DNA from: Ralstonia wenshanensis
Lineage (GTDB): Bacteria; Pseudomonadota; Gammaproteobacteria; Burkholderiales; Burkholderiaceae
Assembly (NCBI RefSeq): GCF_021173085.1
Contig: NZ_CP076413.1
Coordinates: 2,418,001-2,482,000, forward strand
Length of the DNA stretch: 64,000 nucleotides
Direction of reading: 5' to 3'
This document shows positions 54,762-63,462 of the stretch, one piece after another. A program made the position numbers and the translations under genes. How positions within the stretch are numbered: position 1 is the stretch's first letter; every line of letters begins with the position of its first letter. The notes beneath the pieces were generated by a model, which was given only the letters and a program-made list of their open reading frames with translations, did no database searches and had not been told where the DNA came from.

Positions 54762-55646
54762 GTGCGTTGGGATGACATGCGCGAAAGCAATAACGTCGAG
54801 GATGAGCGCGCCTCCTCTGGCGGCGGCTTCGGTGGCGGCGGCATGCGGCTGGGCATCGGCGGCATTGCGATCGTGGCCGTCGTGGGCTTGCTGATGGGCA
54901 AGAACCCGCTGGAAATCCTCAGCATGGTGATGCAGGTGTCGCAGAACGCGCCGACGCAATCCGCACCGCACAGCCCCGCCCGGCCCACCGGAGAAACCGA
55001 CAACGACCGCAGCAAGCAATTGGTTTCGCACGTGCTGGGCGACACCGAAGACACCTGGACGCAACTGTTCAAGCAAGCCGGGCGCGCATACCAACCGCCC
55101 AAGCTCGTGCTGTTCCGCCAGGGCATCCGCTCAGGCTGCGGCGACGCCACTTCGGCCGTTGGCCCGTTCTATTGCCCGGCCGACACCAAGGTCTACCTTG
55201 ACCTCGGCTTCTTCGATGAACTGCGCCGCAAGTTTGGCGCCCCGGGCGACTTTGCCGCCGCGTACGTCGTCGCACACGAGGTGGGCCATCACGTCCAGAA
55301 CCTGCTGGGCGTGTCGGAGAAGGTCAGCCGCGCGCAGGCCGGTAAATCGCAGGCGGGGGCGAATGCGCTGTCGGTCAAGCTGGAGCTGCAGGCCGATTGT
55401 CTGGCCGGCGTGTGGGGCCACTTTGCGCAGCAACGCGGCTTGCTTGAGCGTGGTGACCTGGAGCAGGCTCTGACCGCCGCGCACGCCATCGGCGACGACA
55501 CCCTGCAGCGCAACGCCGGCCGCAGCGTCACGCCCGATGCCTTCACGCACGGCACGTCAGAGCAGCGCATGCACTGGTTCCGCCAGGGCTTCGACGGCGG
55601 CGATCTTCGCCAGTGCGATACCTTCCGCTCCGGAGCGAATGCCTGA
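54762..55646 (+). CDS. YpfJ-family neutral zinc metallopeptidase
   Basis: 294 residues. A Gly-rich N-terminus (SSGGGFGGGGMRLG) precedes one hydrophobic span, and a periplasmic zinc-peptidase domain follows. Its active site is HEVGHHVQN (His172, Glu173, His176), and the third-ligand region LELQADCLAGVWGH lies downstream. Cysteines in SGCGDAT and FYCPAD may form a disulfide. The start is GTG with AAGGAG eight bases before it. This family is widespread but has no defined physiological substrate. Confidence 0.9.
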   Translation: MRWDDMRESNNVEDERASSGGGFGGGGMRLGIGGIAIVAVVGLLMGKNPLEILSMVMQVSQNAPTQSAPHSPARPTGETDNDRSKQLVSHVLGDTEDTWTQLFKQAGRAYQPPKLVLFRQGIRSGCGDATSAVGPFYCPADTKVYLDLGFFDELRRKFGAPGDFAAAYVVAHEVGHHVQNLLGVSEKVSRAQAGKSQAGANALSVKLELQADCLAGVWGHFAQQRGLLERGDLEQALTAAHAIGDDTLQRNAGRSVTPDAFTHGTSEQRMHWFRQGFDGGDLRQCDTFRSGANA

Positions 55647-55661
55647 TCGCCTGATTGCCGC

Positions 55662-56408
55662 TCAGCGCCCGCCCGCGCAGTCCAGCAGCGCGCCCGTCAC
55701 GTAAGACGCCGCATCGGAGAGCAGCCACACGATGGTCTCGGCCACTTCGTGCGGCGTGCCGGGCCGGCCGATCGGCGTGGCGCTGCCAAGGCGCTGCGCG
55801 CGATCGGGCTGGCCGCCTGAAGCGTGAATATCGGTCTCGATCAAACCGGGGCGCACGGCATTGACCCGCACGCCATCGCGCCCGAGTTCACGCGCCAACC
55901 CGAGCGTCATGGTGTCGACGGCGCCCTTGGAGGCAGCGTAGTCGACATATTCGTGCGGCGACCCCAGCCGCGACGCCGCCGACGACACGTTCACCACCGA
56001 ACCGCCCACGCCACCACGCGAGGTCGACAACCGCCGCGCCGCCTCGCGCGCTACCAGAAAGGCGCCCAGCACGTTGGTCTCGAACATCGTACGCAGCCGG
56101 TGCGTGGTCATGTCGGCCACGTCCTGAGCCTCGGCCACGATGCCGGCGTTGTTGACGACGCCATGCAGCGCGCCAAAGCGTCCGGCCGCCGCTTCGAACA
56201 GGGCGATCACATCTTCGTCGTTCGACACATCGCCCTGCACCGCCAGCGCGTGGCCACCCGCCTGTTCGATCAGCCCCACCGCCTCTTCCGCCGCCTGCCG
56301 GTTGCCGCGATATTGCAGCGCGACAGACCAGCCGCGTTGCGCGCACAGAACCGCCGTGGCGCGGCCGATACCCCGGCCCCCGCCGGTAATGACGATGGTC
56401 TTGGACAT
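55662..56408 (-). CDS. SDR-family NAD(P)-dependent oxidoreductase
   Basis: 248-residue short-chain dehydrogenase/reductase. The cofactor motif is TGGGRGIG (8-15), followed by NNAG (86-89) and the catalytic Ser near 142-143 with Tyr157 and Lys161 in YVDYAASKGA. An Arg in the QYRGNR stretch after the second strand hints at NADP(H). It is a classical SDR resembling glucose/ribitol dehydrogenases and FabG-like reductases; substrate unknown. It converges on the metallopeptidase gene and is divergent from the Ada-AlkA gene. Confidence 0.9.
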   Translation of the reverse strand: MSKTIVITGGGRGIGRATAVLCAQRGWSVALQYRGNRQAAEEAVGLIEQAGGHALAVQGDVSNDEDVIALFEAAAGRFGALHGVVNNAGIVAEAQDVADMTTHRLRTMFETNVLGAFLVAREAARRLSTSRGGVGGSVVNVSSAASRLGSPHEYVDYAASKGAVDTMTLGLARELGRDGVRVNAVRPGLIETDIHASGGQPDRAQRLGSATPIGRPGTPHEVAETIVWLLSDAASYVTGALLDCAGGR

Positions 56409-56546
56409 GCCGATCTCCCGATGTGTTGTTGTGTCCGCAATTGTGCCGAGATACCGCGTTTTTGGCAGCGAGGGATGTGTCCGAATCCGGCGAATCCATG
56501 CGACCCGACAGGGCTAGACTAGCTGCCGAGTCACCCGATCACCACC

Positions 56547-58022
56547 ATGCACCTCGACCACAACGCCTGCTACCACGCCGTGCAATCGCGCGACCGTCGC
56601 TTTGACGGCTGGTTCTTCGTCGGTGTGACATCCACCGGCGTATATTGCCGCCCCGTTTGCGCGGTCCGCACGCCGCTGGAAAAGAACTGCCGCTTCTTCA
56701 ACACGGCCGCCGCCGCCGAGCGCGCGGGCTTTCGGCCGTGCCTGCGCTGCCGGCCGGAACTGGCACCCGGCCACAGCCTGGCCGAGATGTCTTCGAGCCT
56801 CGCGCGCGCCGCCGCCCGCATGATCGACGAAGGCTTTCTGCAAGAGCACGACCTGGCCGCACTGGCCGCAGCCGTGGGCGTGACTGACCGCCACTTGCGC
56901 CGCATCTTCCGCGCCGAGTTCGACGTCTCGCCCATCGAGTACGCGCAAACGCAGCGCCTGCTGCTCGCCAAGCAACTGCTGACCGACACCGCCATGCCCG
57001 TCGGCGATGTCGCCTTTGCGGCCGGCTTCGGGAGCGTGCGGCGTCTGAACAGCGGCTTTACCGAGCACTACGGCTTTGCACCCACGCGCCTGCGCTCGCG
57101 CACGACGGCTGCGCACACCGAAGACGGCCCCACACTCATGCTGGGCTACCGGCCACCGTTTGCGTGGCAAGCGTTGCTCGCGTTTTTGCGCGCTCGTGCG
57201 GTCGATGGCGTCGAGGTGGTCGACGCCGACAGCTACGCACGCACGATCACCGTCGACTACGGCGGCGCGCGTCACATCGGCTGGCTGCACGCGCGCGATG
57301 TGCCGCAACGCCATGCGGTGGCGCTCGCCCTGTCGCCCAGCCTGCTGCACGCCATGCCGCCCGTGCTGGCGCGCGCGCGGCGGCTGTTCGACCTCGATTG
57401 CCGGCCCGATCTGGTGGACGGGCACCTCGGCACGCTCGCTGCCGAAACCCCCGGCCTGCGCGTGCCGGGCGCTGTCGACGGCTTCGAGATTGCCGTGCGC
57501 GCCATCGCCGGGCAAGTCATTTCGCTGGCGCAGGCGCGGCGCATTCTCGGGCGCATGACTGCCGCCTATGGCGTGCCGTTGCCGCAATCGCGCGAAGGGC
57601 TGTCGATGGCATTCCCGAGCGCCGCTGCACTGGCAAGAATCGATGCGCAAGCGCTGTCCGCGCAGAGCGGCCTGCAAGTCAGCCGCGCCGCGGCCGTCGT
57701 CGAGCTCGCCCGCGCCATCGACGGCGGCAGCCTGCGGCTGGAACCGCTGGTGCCGCTCGCCCCCACGCTGGCTGCCTTGCAAGCGCTGCCCGGCGTCGGC
57801 GAATGGACAGCACAATACGTCGCCATGCGCGCGCTGGGCTGGCCGAACGCATTTCCGCTGGGCGATTACGTCCTGCGCAAACGGCTCGCCAACAGCGACG
57901 GCACGCTGCCCACGCGCCGTGCCATGGTCGAGCGCGCCGAACCGTGGGCGCCCTGGCGCGCGTATGCCGCCATGCATCTCTGGCACCGCGAGGATGCGCT
58001 CACCCAACCTGCGCCGCATTGA
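56547..58022 (+). CDS. alkA: Ada-type sensor / AraC regulator / AlkA glycosylase fusion
   Basis: 491-residue three-part DNA repair protein. Residues 1-75 are the Ada zinc domain with Cys34, Cys38, Cys65 and Cys68 at the same spacing as E. coli Ada Cys38/42/69/72. Cys34 would accept methyl from phosphotriesters. Residues about 80-185 form an AraC-type helix-turn-helix. The rest is 3-methyladenine DNA glycosylase II with the helix-hairpin-helix LQALPGVGEWTAQYVAMRAL and the downstream Asp in FPLGDYVLRK. One polypeptide thus senses damage, activates transcription and excises alkylated bases. It is followed after 17 bases by ogt, making a compact adaptive-response operon. Confidence 0.93.
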   Translation: MHLDHNACYHAVQSRDRRFDGWFFVGVTSTGVYCRPVCAVRTPLEKNCRFFNTAAAAERAGFRPCLRCRPELAPGHSLAEMSSSLARAAARMIDEGFLQEHDLAALAAAVGVTDRHLRRIFRAEFDVSPIEYAQTQRLLLAKQLLTDTAMPVGDVAFAAGFGSVRRLNSGFTEHYGFAPTRLRSRTTAAHTEDGPTLMLGYRPPFAWQALLAFLRARAVDGVEVVDADSYARTITVDYGGARHIGWLHARDVPQRHAVALALSPSLLHAMPPVLARARRLFDLDCRPDLVDGHLGTLAAETPGLRVPGAVDGFEIAVRAIAGQVISLAQARRILGRMTAAYGVPLPQSREGLSMAFPSAAALARIDAQALSAQSGLQVSRAAAVVELARAIDGGSLRLEPLVPLAPTLAALQALPGVGEWTAQYVAMRALGWPNAFPLGDYVLRKRLANSDGTLPTRRAMVERAEPWAPWRAYAAMHLWHREDALTQPAPH

Positions 58023-58039
58023 TTGACGAACCGACCGCC

Positions 58040-58588
58040 ATGTACCGTCACACCTTTGCCTGCCCGCTCGGCGATCTACTCTTGACCGCCACCGACATGC
58101 ACCTGACCGGCGCGTTCTTTCCCGGCCAGAAGACGATTCCCGCAAACGCCACGCGCATGTCGCCGGGCGCGGACATCCCGGTCATCCGCGAGGCGCAGGC
58201 GCAGTTCACGGCGTACTTTGCCGGCAAGCTGCACGACTTCAATCTGCCGATGGCGCCCGAGGGCACGCCGTTTCAGCAAGACGTCTGGCGCGTGCTTTGC
58301 AACATCGCATTCGGCAGTCGCACCACGTACGGGCAGATCACCGCGCGCCTAGGGCTCATGCGCGAACATGCACGCGCGGTGGGCACCGCAGTGGGCCGCA
58401 ACCCAATCTCGATCGCCATTCCGTGCCACCGCGTGGTCGGCGCGGATGGCGCGCTCACAGGCTATGCCGGCGGCTTGCCACGCAAGGCCGCGCTGCTTAG
58501 GCTCGAAGGACATCCCGCGCGGGTCGGCGAACGCCTGCCCATGGCTGACGACGACCGCCAAGGCACGCTGGCACTGCAGCCTGCATAA
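58040..58588 (+). CDS. ogt: Methylated-DNA-protein cysteine methyltransferase
   Basis: Suicide repair protein removing O6-alkyl groups from guanine, 182 residues. The acceptor Cys129 lies in the invariant IPCHRV. The DNA-binding helix-turn-helix TTYGQITARLGL and GYAGGLPRKAALL that closes the alkyl pocket are intact. The short extra C-terminal tail is unremarkable. It lies 17 bases after the Ada-AlkA fusion and is expected to be induced with it. No Ada N-domain is attached, so it is Ogt-like, not a full Ada. Confidence 0.95.
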   Translation: MYRHTFACPLGDLLLTATDMHLTGAFFPGQKTIPANATRMSPGADIPVIREAQAQFTAYFAGKLHDFNLPMAPEGTPFQQDVWRVLCNIAFGSRTTYGQITARLGLMREHARAVGTAVGRNPISIAIPCHRVVGADGALTGYAGGLPRKAALLRLEGHPARVGERLPMADDDRQGTLALQPA

Positions 58589-58648
58589 AACCCGAATCGC
58601 GCGGACAATGCGCGCACACCGCCCCACAACGATAACGAGCCCCTTTTT

Positions 58649-59581
58649 ATGCGCCGCTCCGATGTGCTTGAACTTCTCACCTTGGCTGCCCTATGGGGCG
58701 GCTCCTTCCTGTTCATGCGCGTAGCAGCGCCGTCGTTCGGGCCCGTTGCGCTCATTGCGCTGCGTGTGGCGATCGCCTCATGCTTCCTCGTCCCGATACT
58801 GACCTTGCGCGGTGGCATGGGCGCCCTGCGCACGCACTGGCCGCATCTGCTGGCCGTGGGCGTGCTGAACTCGGCCATCCCGTTCTGCCTGTTCGCCTAT
58901 GCCGAACTCACGCTTACGGCGGGCTTCACCTCGGTGCTCAATGCGGCGGCCCCGTTGTTTGCGGCCATCGTCGCGTTCACATGGCTGGGCGAGCGGATGT
59001 CGTCGCTGCGCGTGCTTGGATTGGCGATTGGCTTCATCGGCGTGATCGTGCTGGTGGGCGGGTCGTCTGTCATCGATGCAAAACAAGGCGGCGTGGCGGT
59101 AGCCGCGGCACTGTCGGCTACCGTGCTGTACGGCGTGGCCAGCAGCTACACCAAGCGCTTCCTGACCGGCGTGCCGCCGCTGGCCGTGGCGACCGGCAGC
59201 CAATTGGCCGCCGCCATCGTGCTCGCTCCGCTGGCCTACTGGCTTTGGCCCGCGCAAACGCCCACCGGCAGCGTGTGGCTGCACGTCATCGCACTGGGCA
59301 TCGCATGCACGGGCGTCGCCTACATCCTCTTCTTCCGCCTTGTCGCGCACGTGGGGCCGACGCGCGCGGTGTCGGTCACCTTCCTGATCCCGGTGTTTGG
59401 CGTGCTGTGGGGCATCCTGTTCCTGGGCGAGCAGCTGACGCTCAACATGGTGATCGGCTGCGCGGTGATCCTGCTCGGCACGTCGCTGTCGACCGGCGTG
59501 TTCGCACCAGGCAAAAAGGCCCCCGCAAATACGGCAACCGGCGCAAAAGATAAGGATTCGCTTTTGCGTTCCGGCCGCTGA
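58649..59581 (+). CDS. EamA-family (DMT) transporter
   Basis: 310 residues and ten hydrophobic spans forming two EamA repeats, typical of the drug/metabolite transporter superfamily (RhtA/YdcZ-like). Repeat one begins LTLAALWGGSFLFMRVAAP and ends with the conserved AAPLFAAIVAFTWLGERM; repeat two has RAVSVTFLIPVFGVLWGILFLGEQ. It probably exports amino acids or related metabolites; substrate unknown. It follows ogt by 60 bases on the same strand, so read-through is possible. No good terminator follows. Confidence 0.9.
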   Translation: MRRSDVLELLTLAALWGGSFLFMRVAAPSFGPVALIALRVAIASCFLVPILTLRGGMGALRTHWPHLLAVGVLNSAIPFCLFAYAELTLTAGFTSVLNAAAPLFAAIVAFTWLGERMSSLRVLGLAIGFIGVIVLVGGSSVIDAKQGGVAVAAALSATVLYGVASSYTKRFLTGVPPLAVATGSQLAAAIVLAPLAYWLWPAQTPTGSVWLHVIALGIACTGVAYILFFRLVAHVGPTRAVSVTFLIPVFGVLWGILFLGEQLTLNMVIGCAVILLGTSLSTGVFAPGKKAPANTATGAKDKDSLLRSGR

Positions 59582-60130
59582 ATGGCCATGCTGGTCGTGC
59601 CCCGCTTGGCCGAGGCACCGCAGTGCGCCGGTCAAAACCCGCTTGAAGCCGACGCTTAAATCCGCAGTTGAATCCGTAAGCAATGCTGTTATGTCATCTC
59701 CGCCCCACATTGCGAAGGATTTTTCCGCCGATTCGCGCAACGCGAGAAAACGTTGGCGCCGCCTCGATAAATAGCCGATTTGTAATGAATACCCTATCGC
59801 TTTGACGCCTATGAAATTTATTCAATGGCGCCAGCATTGGCTCTGTAGCTAGATTTAAAAAATCTGCAAAACTGAAGTAGACGGCCGAAACATCGACCAA
59901 CGCGCACTCGATCTTAACGATCCGATAATCCGATTTGAGAAACTTGCATCATCGAAATCGGATTTCCGTGCGCGTTGCGCAGATTTTCTTTGTTATGCTC
60001 GCCATCGGTCGATGAGGGGCGTGCAAGGGAACGGCATATTTGCTGCAAAGCAGCCGAATTCCCAATTGCCGGCGGGTTCTCCGCTGCACAGCCGACTAAG
60101 CACGCTCCATCAAATACGTTGGATACGCGC
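59582..60130. other. AT-rich intergenic region ahead of the HipA-like gene
   Basis: 549 bases without a supported gene and visibly richer in A/T than the surroundings. It holds several dyads: AGATT/AATCT (59851-59865), CAATG/CATTG near 59824-59840, and the long-spaced repeat at 59927-59964. No HipB-like helix-turn-helix is encoded here in any frame that could be supported. Low A/T-biased composition and dyads suggest a regulatory or formerly mobile segment. Confidence 0.5.
59927..59964. repeat. Inverted repeat upstream of the HipA-like gene
   Basis: AATCCGATTT (59927-59936) and AAATCGGATT (59955-59964) are exact reverse complements separated by 18 bases. It lies 167 bases before the HipA-like start. 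It could be a two-site operator or an RNA hairpin; HipB operators in E. coli are a different sequence. Confidence 0.55.
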
Positions 60131-61441
60131 ATGCTGGACGTCTACCTGAATAAGCATCTGATCGGTCAGCTATCGTGCGGCCGCAGCGGTTGGGCGTTCG
60201 AATACGATTCCCGCTGGCAGGCTTCGTCGCAGGGCTTTGATCTGAGCCCGCACCTGCCGCGCACCGCTGGCAATATCGCCGACACGGCAAAAGCCCAGCC
60301 GGTACGCCACTTCTTTGAATACCTGCTGCCCGAACCGGCACGCAACACGCCGAAGGCTGCTGCCGCGGCGCTGGAGCATCTCGCGCAGGCGGCGCCGCAT
60401 CTGGATGGCCCGCTGGCCCTGGTGCCGGCCGGCCTCAAACCATGCAGCGGGCGCGCCGACGGGCTGTCCGAGCGCGATCTCGTGCTGCAGTTCCAGCAAA
60501 CTGTCGGACGCCCGCCCCGCAGCACGCCGCTGCGCGTGGCTGAACCTCGCGCACGCTATGGCACCGATGCTGCCGCAACGTCCGAAGAAATCAGCCTGCC
60601 CTTCCTGGCCTCGAATGGCTTGCCCGTGTCGATGTGGCTCGGGCGGTTTTCCGCGCCCGCCAATGCCGCACAATCGAGCCACTTCGTTCGGCTGGATCTG
60701 GGCGAAGGCGCGCACTTGCCGTACGCCACCATCAACCACTGCTGGGCCACGCTGTTGGGCCGCAGCATCGGGCTGGACACACCGTTCATCGGGCTGCGCC
60801 AGTTTCCCGAAACGGCCGCCGTGGTGCAGCGCCTTGATCGCACCCTGCGCTGCAAGAGCGACGATACCGCGCTGGTGCAGGCCCGCTATGTCGTCTCGGC
60901 GGTGCAACTGCTGGGGCTTTCACCCAAGCACCGCTTCCTGCCGATTACAGTCGAGCAGGTCGCGCAATGTGCGAGCTTGTGTGCAGACCCCGCTTCCGCC
61001 ACGGCCGCGCTCTTCCGCTGGATGGTGTTCTGCCTGCTGATCGGCGGGCGCAACGCCTCGGCCGGCACACTGCACTTCCACATTGGTGCGGACGGCATCC
61101 GCCTTGCGGCGCACGACCACCTCTTCTGCGCAGCGGTCTACGCCAACGAATGGAATGCCGATGAACTGTCGCCAGATGCGCAAGCGCGTTATGAGGCCAT
61201 CGACCAGGACGCTCTGCTCGCCCTGGCCGATCACCTCGGCTACGACGCCAGCCAGGCGCGCCGCGAGTTGCTAAGGCTGATCAGCATGCTCGCGCCGCAG
61301 TCCTCATTCGTGGCGACGCATCTGTCCCAGGCGCTCGGGCATTCGCCCACGCGCGCCGCGGAGATCGATTTCCTCGCGCGCATCCACCGCCACGTATCCG
61401 AAACGGCACGGCGGCTGGGCGGCAAGACCGCCGAAGTCTGA
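60131..61441 (+). CDS. HipA-like protein with degenerate kinase site
   Basis: 436 residues. The N-terminal part matches the HipA N-terminal domain (LDVYLNKHLIGQLSCG, FDLSPHLPRT, HFFEYLLPEPARN). The C-terminal half is HipA-like (HFVRLDLGEG, VVQRLDR), but the catalytic loop that normally reads N-x-D-x-H-x-K-N is LLIGGRNASAGTL, so the catalytic Asp, His and Asn are gone. The P-loop lysine position is Arg. An Asp (AAHDHL) remains at the DFG-like place. It should be a pseudokinase. No hipB lies beside it. The start at 60131 begins the conserved fold; a long upstream in-frame extension is not credible. Confidence 0.8.
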   Translation: MLDVYLNKHLIGQLSCGRSGWAFEYDSRWQASSQGFDLSPHLPRTAGNIADTAKAQPVRHFFEYLLPEPARNTPKAAAAALEHLAQAAPHLDGPLALVPAGLKPCSGRADGLSERDLVLQFQQTVGRPPRSTPLRVAEPRARYGTDAAATSEEISLPFLASNGLPVSMWLGRFSAPANAAQSSHFVRLDLGEGAHLPYATINHCWATLLGRSIGLDTPFIGLRQFPETAAVVQRLDRTLRCKSDDTALVQARYVVSAVQLLGLSPKHRFLPITVEQVAQCASLCADPASATAALFRWMVFCLLIGGRNASAGTLHFHIGADGIRLAAHDHLFCAAVYANEWNADELSPDAQARYEAIDQDALLALADHLGYDASQARRELLRLISMLAPQSSFVATHLSQALGHSPTRAAEIDFLARIHRHVSETARRLGGKTAEV

Positions 61442-61473
61442 ACTAAAGCGCGAGGCTTGAGCCGCCAGCAAAC

Positions 61474-61749
61474 TTAGAGCGCGGCCAAGCTGACCGTGCC
61501 ATAGCGCGCATAGCCGTGCGCGGCTAGCGTATCCATGGCCTCCGCTTCTGCGCGGGCAAATGTCAGCGCGAGCGTATCGGGGCTTCCTGCCCCGCTGGCG
61601 AAGGCCTGATAGGCCGCGAACGCCTCGCGCGGTGACACACCACTGCGCTCAAGCACGCGCTGCGCGGCCTCGAGCGCCGCACGAATCGCCGTCTCCCCGG
61701 GCGGGGCATCGCGAAACGCCAGCTGTAGACAAGACGTCGTCGGATTCAT
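61474..61749 (-). CDS. Hypothetical protein
   Basis: 91 residues from the ATG at 61749 (MNPTTSCLQLAF). It is cytoplasmic, Ala-rich and helical, with no signal peptide and no recognised family. Segments such as ETAIRAALEAAQRVLERSGVS and AEAEAMDTLAAHGYA look like real amphipathic helices. It is convergent with the HipA-like gene, 32 bases between stops. The ribosome binding site is weak. A longer in-frame reading to 61899 is possible but has atypical composition. Confidence 0.55.
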   Translation of the reverse strand: MNPTTSCLQLAFRDAPPGETAIRAALEAAQRVLERSGVSPREAFAAYQAFASGAGSPDTLALTFARAEAEAMDTLAAHGYARYGTVSLAAL

Positions 61750-61974
61750 CCGCGTTTCGATGTTCGATTCACTGGAACAGCACACCTGACCCAGTCTAGG
61801 AAAGCGCCTACCGAGTGCCAAGCGTTGCGCTCGCCCTTGGGCGTGTTTCTGCCCAACGCGCATGAGGGACTCGGGGATGCCCCCGGGTGCACATGCCATG
61901 AATCACGTTGCATAATCGAATCGATTGACGAAGCAACGACTTTGTTGGCGCCACCATAACGACAGGAGACATCC

Positions 61975-63390
61975 ATGATCACGCCCCCCATCCGGCTGAA
62001 ACGTACCGCGCTCGCCTGGCTTCTGGCCAGTGCAGCCTTGCCGACGTTCGCGCAGATTCCGTCCAGTCCTGGCGGCACGCCATCCGCAACTGCGCAACCT
62101 GCGGCGGCCACGGCCGGCGGGATCGACGTGGCGCAGATCAAGCCGGCGGTGGACGCGGCGGTCAATGCGGAATACGGTCAGCTCGACCTGCTCTACAAAG
62201 ACATCCACGCGCATCCAGAGCTGGCGTTCCAGGAAACGCGCACGGCGGCCAAGCTGGCCGAGCAGATGCGCAAGATCGGCTTTGATGTGACGGAGCACGT
62301 TGGCAAGACCGGCGTGGTGGCTGTCTATCGCAATGGCGCCGGCCCGACGATCCTGGTGCGCACTGAACTCGATGCGCTGCCGATGGAAGAGAAGACCGGC
62401 CTGCCCTATGCAAGCCACGTCCACACGAAATGGCGCGGCGAGGACGTAGGCGTGGCGCACAGCTGCGGGCATGACGTACACATGGCGTCGTGGGTGGGCA
62501 CCGCCAAGACGCTGGTGTCGCTCAAGGACCGCTGGCACGGGACGCTGGTGTTCGTCGCTCAGCCTGCTGAGGAAACCGTGACGGGCGCGCAGAGCATGAT
62601 CGACGACGGCTTCTTCAAGCGCTTTCCCAAACCCGACTATGCGTTTGCGCTGCATACCGGCCCGGGGCCGTATGGTTCGATCGTTTTCAACAGCGGTCCG
62701 ATCACGTCCAACTCCGACGGGCTGGAAATTACGTTCAAGGGCCGCGGCGGCCACGGCTCTGCGCCCGACAAAACCATCGACCCGGTGATGATGGCGGCGC
62801 GCTTCGTGGTCGATCTGCAAAGCGTGATCAGCCGCGAGAAGGATCCGCAGGAATTTGGCGTGGTGAGCATCGGCGCCATCCAGGGCGGCAGCGCCGAGAA
62901 CATCATCCCCGACAGCGTGCTGCTGCGCGGCACGATCCGCTCGTACAAGCCGGCCGTGCGCCAGAAGATGCTCGACGGCATCCGCCGCACGGCCAAGGCT
63001 GTCACCGAAATGTCGGGCGCGCCGGACGCCGATATCAACATCATCGAGGGAGGCAAGGCGGTCAACAATGATCCGACCGTGGTGGCGCGCACCGAGGCGA
63101 TGTTCAAGACCGCCTTCGGCAACGACCGCGTGCTGCGCGTGCCACCCATCACGGCCAGCGAAGATTTCTCGGCGTTTGTTGACGCGGGCATCCCGTCAAT
63201 GTTCTTCTTCATCGGTGTGAACGATCCGCAGACGTTCTTCGCCTCGCTCAAGCCGGGTGCCAAGCCGCTGCCGACCAATCATTCGCCGCTGTTCGCGCCC
63301 GTGCCGGAGCCGTCCATCAAGACGGGCGTAACGGCAATGTCGCTGGCAGTGCTCAATGCGCTGCAATGGAACAAGGCGTCGGGCCAGTAG
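61975..63390 (+). CDS. Exported M20-family amidohydrolase
   Basis: 471 residues with signal peptide (ALAWLLASAALPTFAQ) and an Ala/Thr/Pro-rich linker, then an M20D/IAA-LR1-like metallohydrolase. Metal-site stretches are HAHPELAFQETRTA, AHSCGHDVHMAS and AQPAEETVTGAQSM; the lid has GRGGHGSAPDKTIDP, and the C-terminus has ITASEDFSAF. Relatives hydrolyse N-acyl amino acids, including aromatic ones; periplasmic location is unusual in this group. A possible partner is the exported PheC-type enzyme encoded 72 bases later. ACAGGAGA precedes the ATG. Confidence 0.92.
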   Translation: MITPPIRLKRTALAWLLASAALPTFAQIPSSPGGTPSATAQPAAATAGGIDVAQIKPAVDAAVNAEYGQLDLLYKDIHAHPELAFQETRTAAKLAEQMRKIGFDVTEHVGKTGVVAVYRNGAGPTILVRTELDALPMEEKTGLPYASHVHTKWRGEDVGVAHSCGHDVHMASWVGTAKTLVSLKDRWHGTLVFVAQPAEETVTGAQSMIDDGFFKRFPKPDYAFALHTGPGPYGSIVFNSGPITSNSDGLEITFKGRGGHGSAPDKTIDPVMMAARFVVDLQSVISREKDPQEFGVVSIGAIQGGSAENIIPDSVLLRGTIRSYKPAVRQKMLDGIRRTAKAVTEMSGAPDADINIIEGGKAVNNDPTVVARTEAMFKTAFGNDRVLRVPPITASEDFSAFVDAGIPSMFFFIGVNDPQTFFASLKPGAKPLPTNHSPLFAPVPEPSIKTGVTAMSLAVLNALQWNKASGQ

Positions 63391-63405
63391 GCCGGCGTTG
63401 ATGTG

Positions 63406-63446
63406 GGCGCGGAGCCCGATGACCGGGCGGCCGCGCCTTTTGATTT
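63406..63446 (+). terminator. Hairpin-T-run between the amidohydrolase and pheC genes
   Basis: Outer stem GGCGCGG / CCGCGCC (63406-63412 with 63431-63437) and inner stem GCCCG / CGGGC, followed by TTTTGATTT. It ends just before the pheC ribosome binding site GGAGGG, so it can act as terminator or attenuator. Confidence 0.55.
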
Positions 63447-63462
63447 CTCAGGAGGGCATTCC

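Noticed and set aside
59694-59900. 68-codon minus-strand frame in the AT-rich gap
   Set aside because: No ribosome binding site, no recognisable motif and no hydrophobic or helix-turn-helix pattern; not enough to call a gene or a hipB remnant.
59975-60130. Upstream in-frame extension of the HipA-like protein from a TTG
   Set aside because: Cys/Arg/Ser-rich translation unlike HipA N-termini, and the conserved fold begins at the ATG at 60131.
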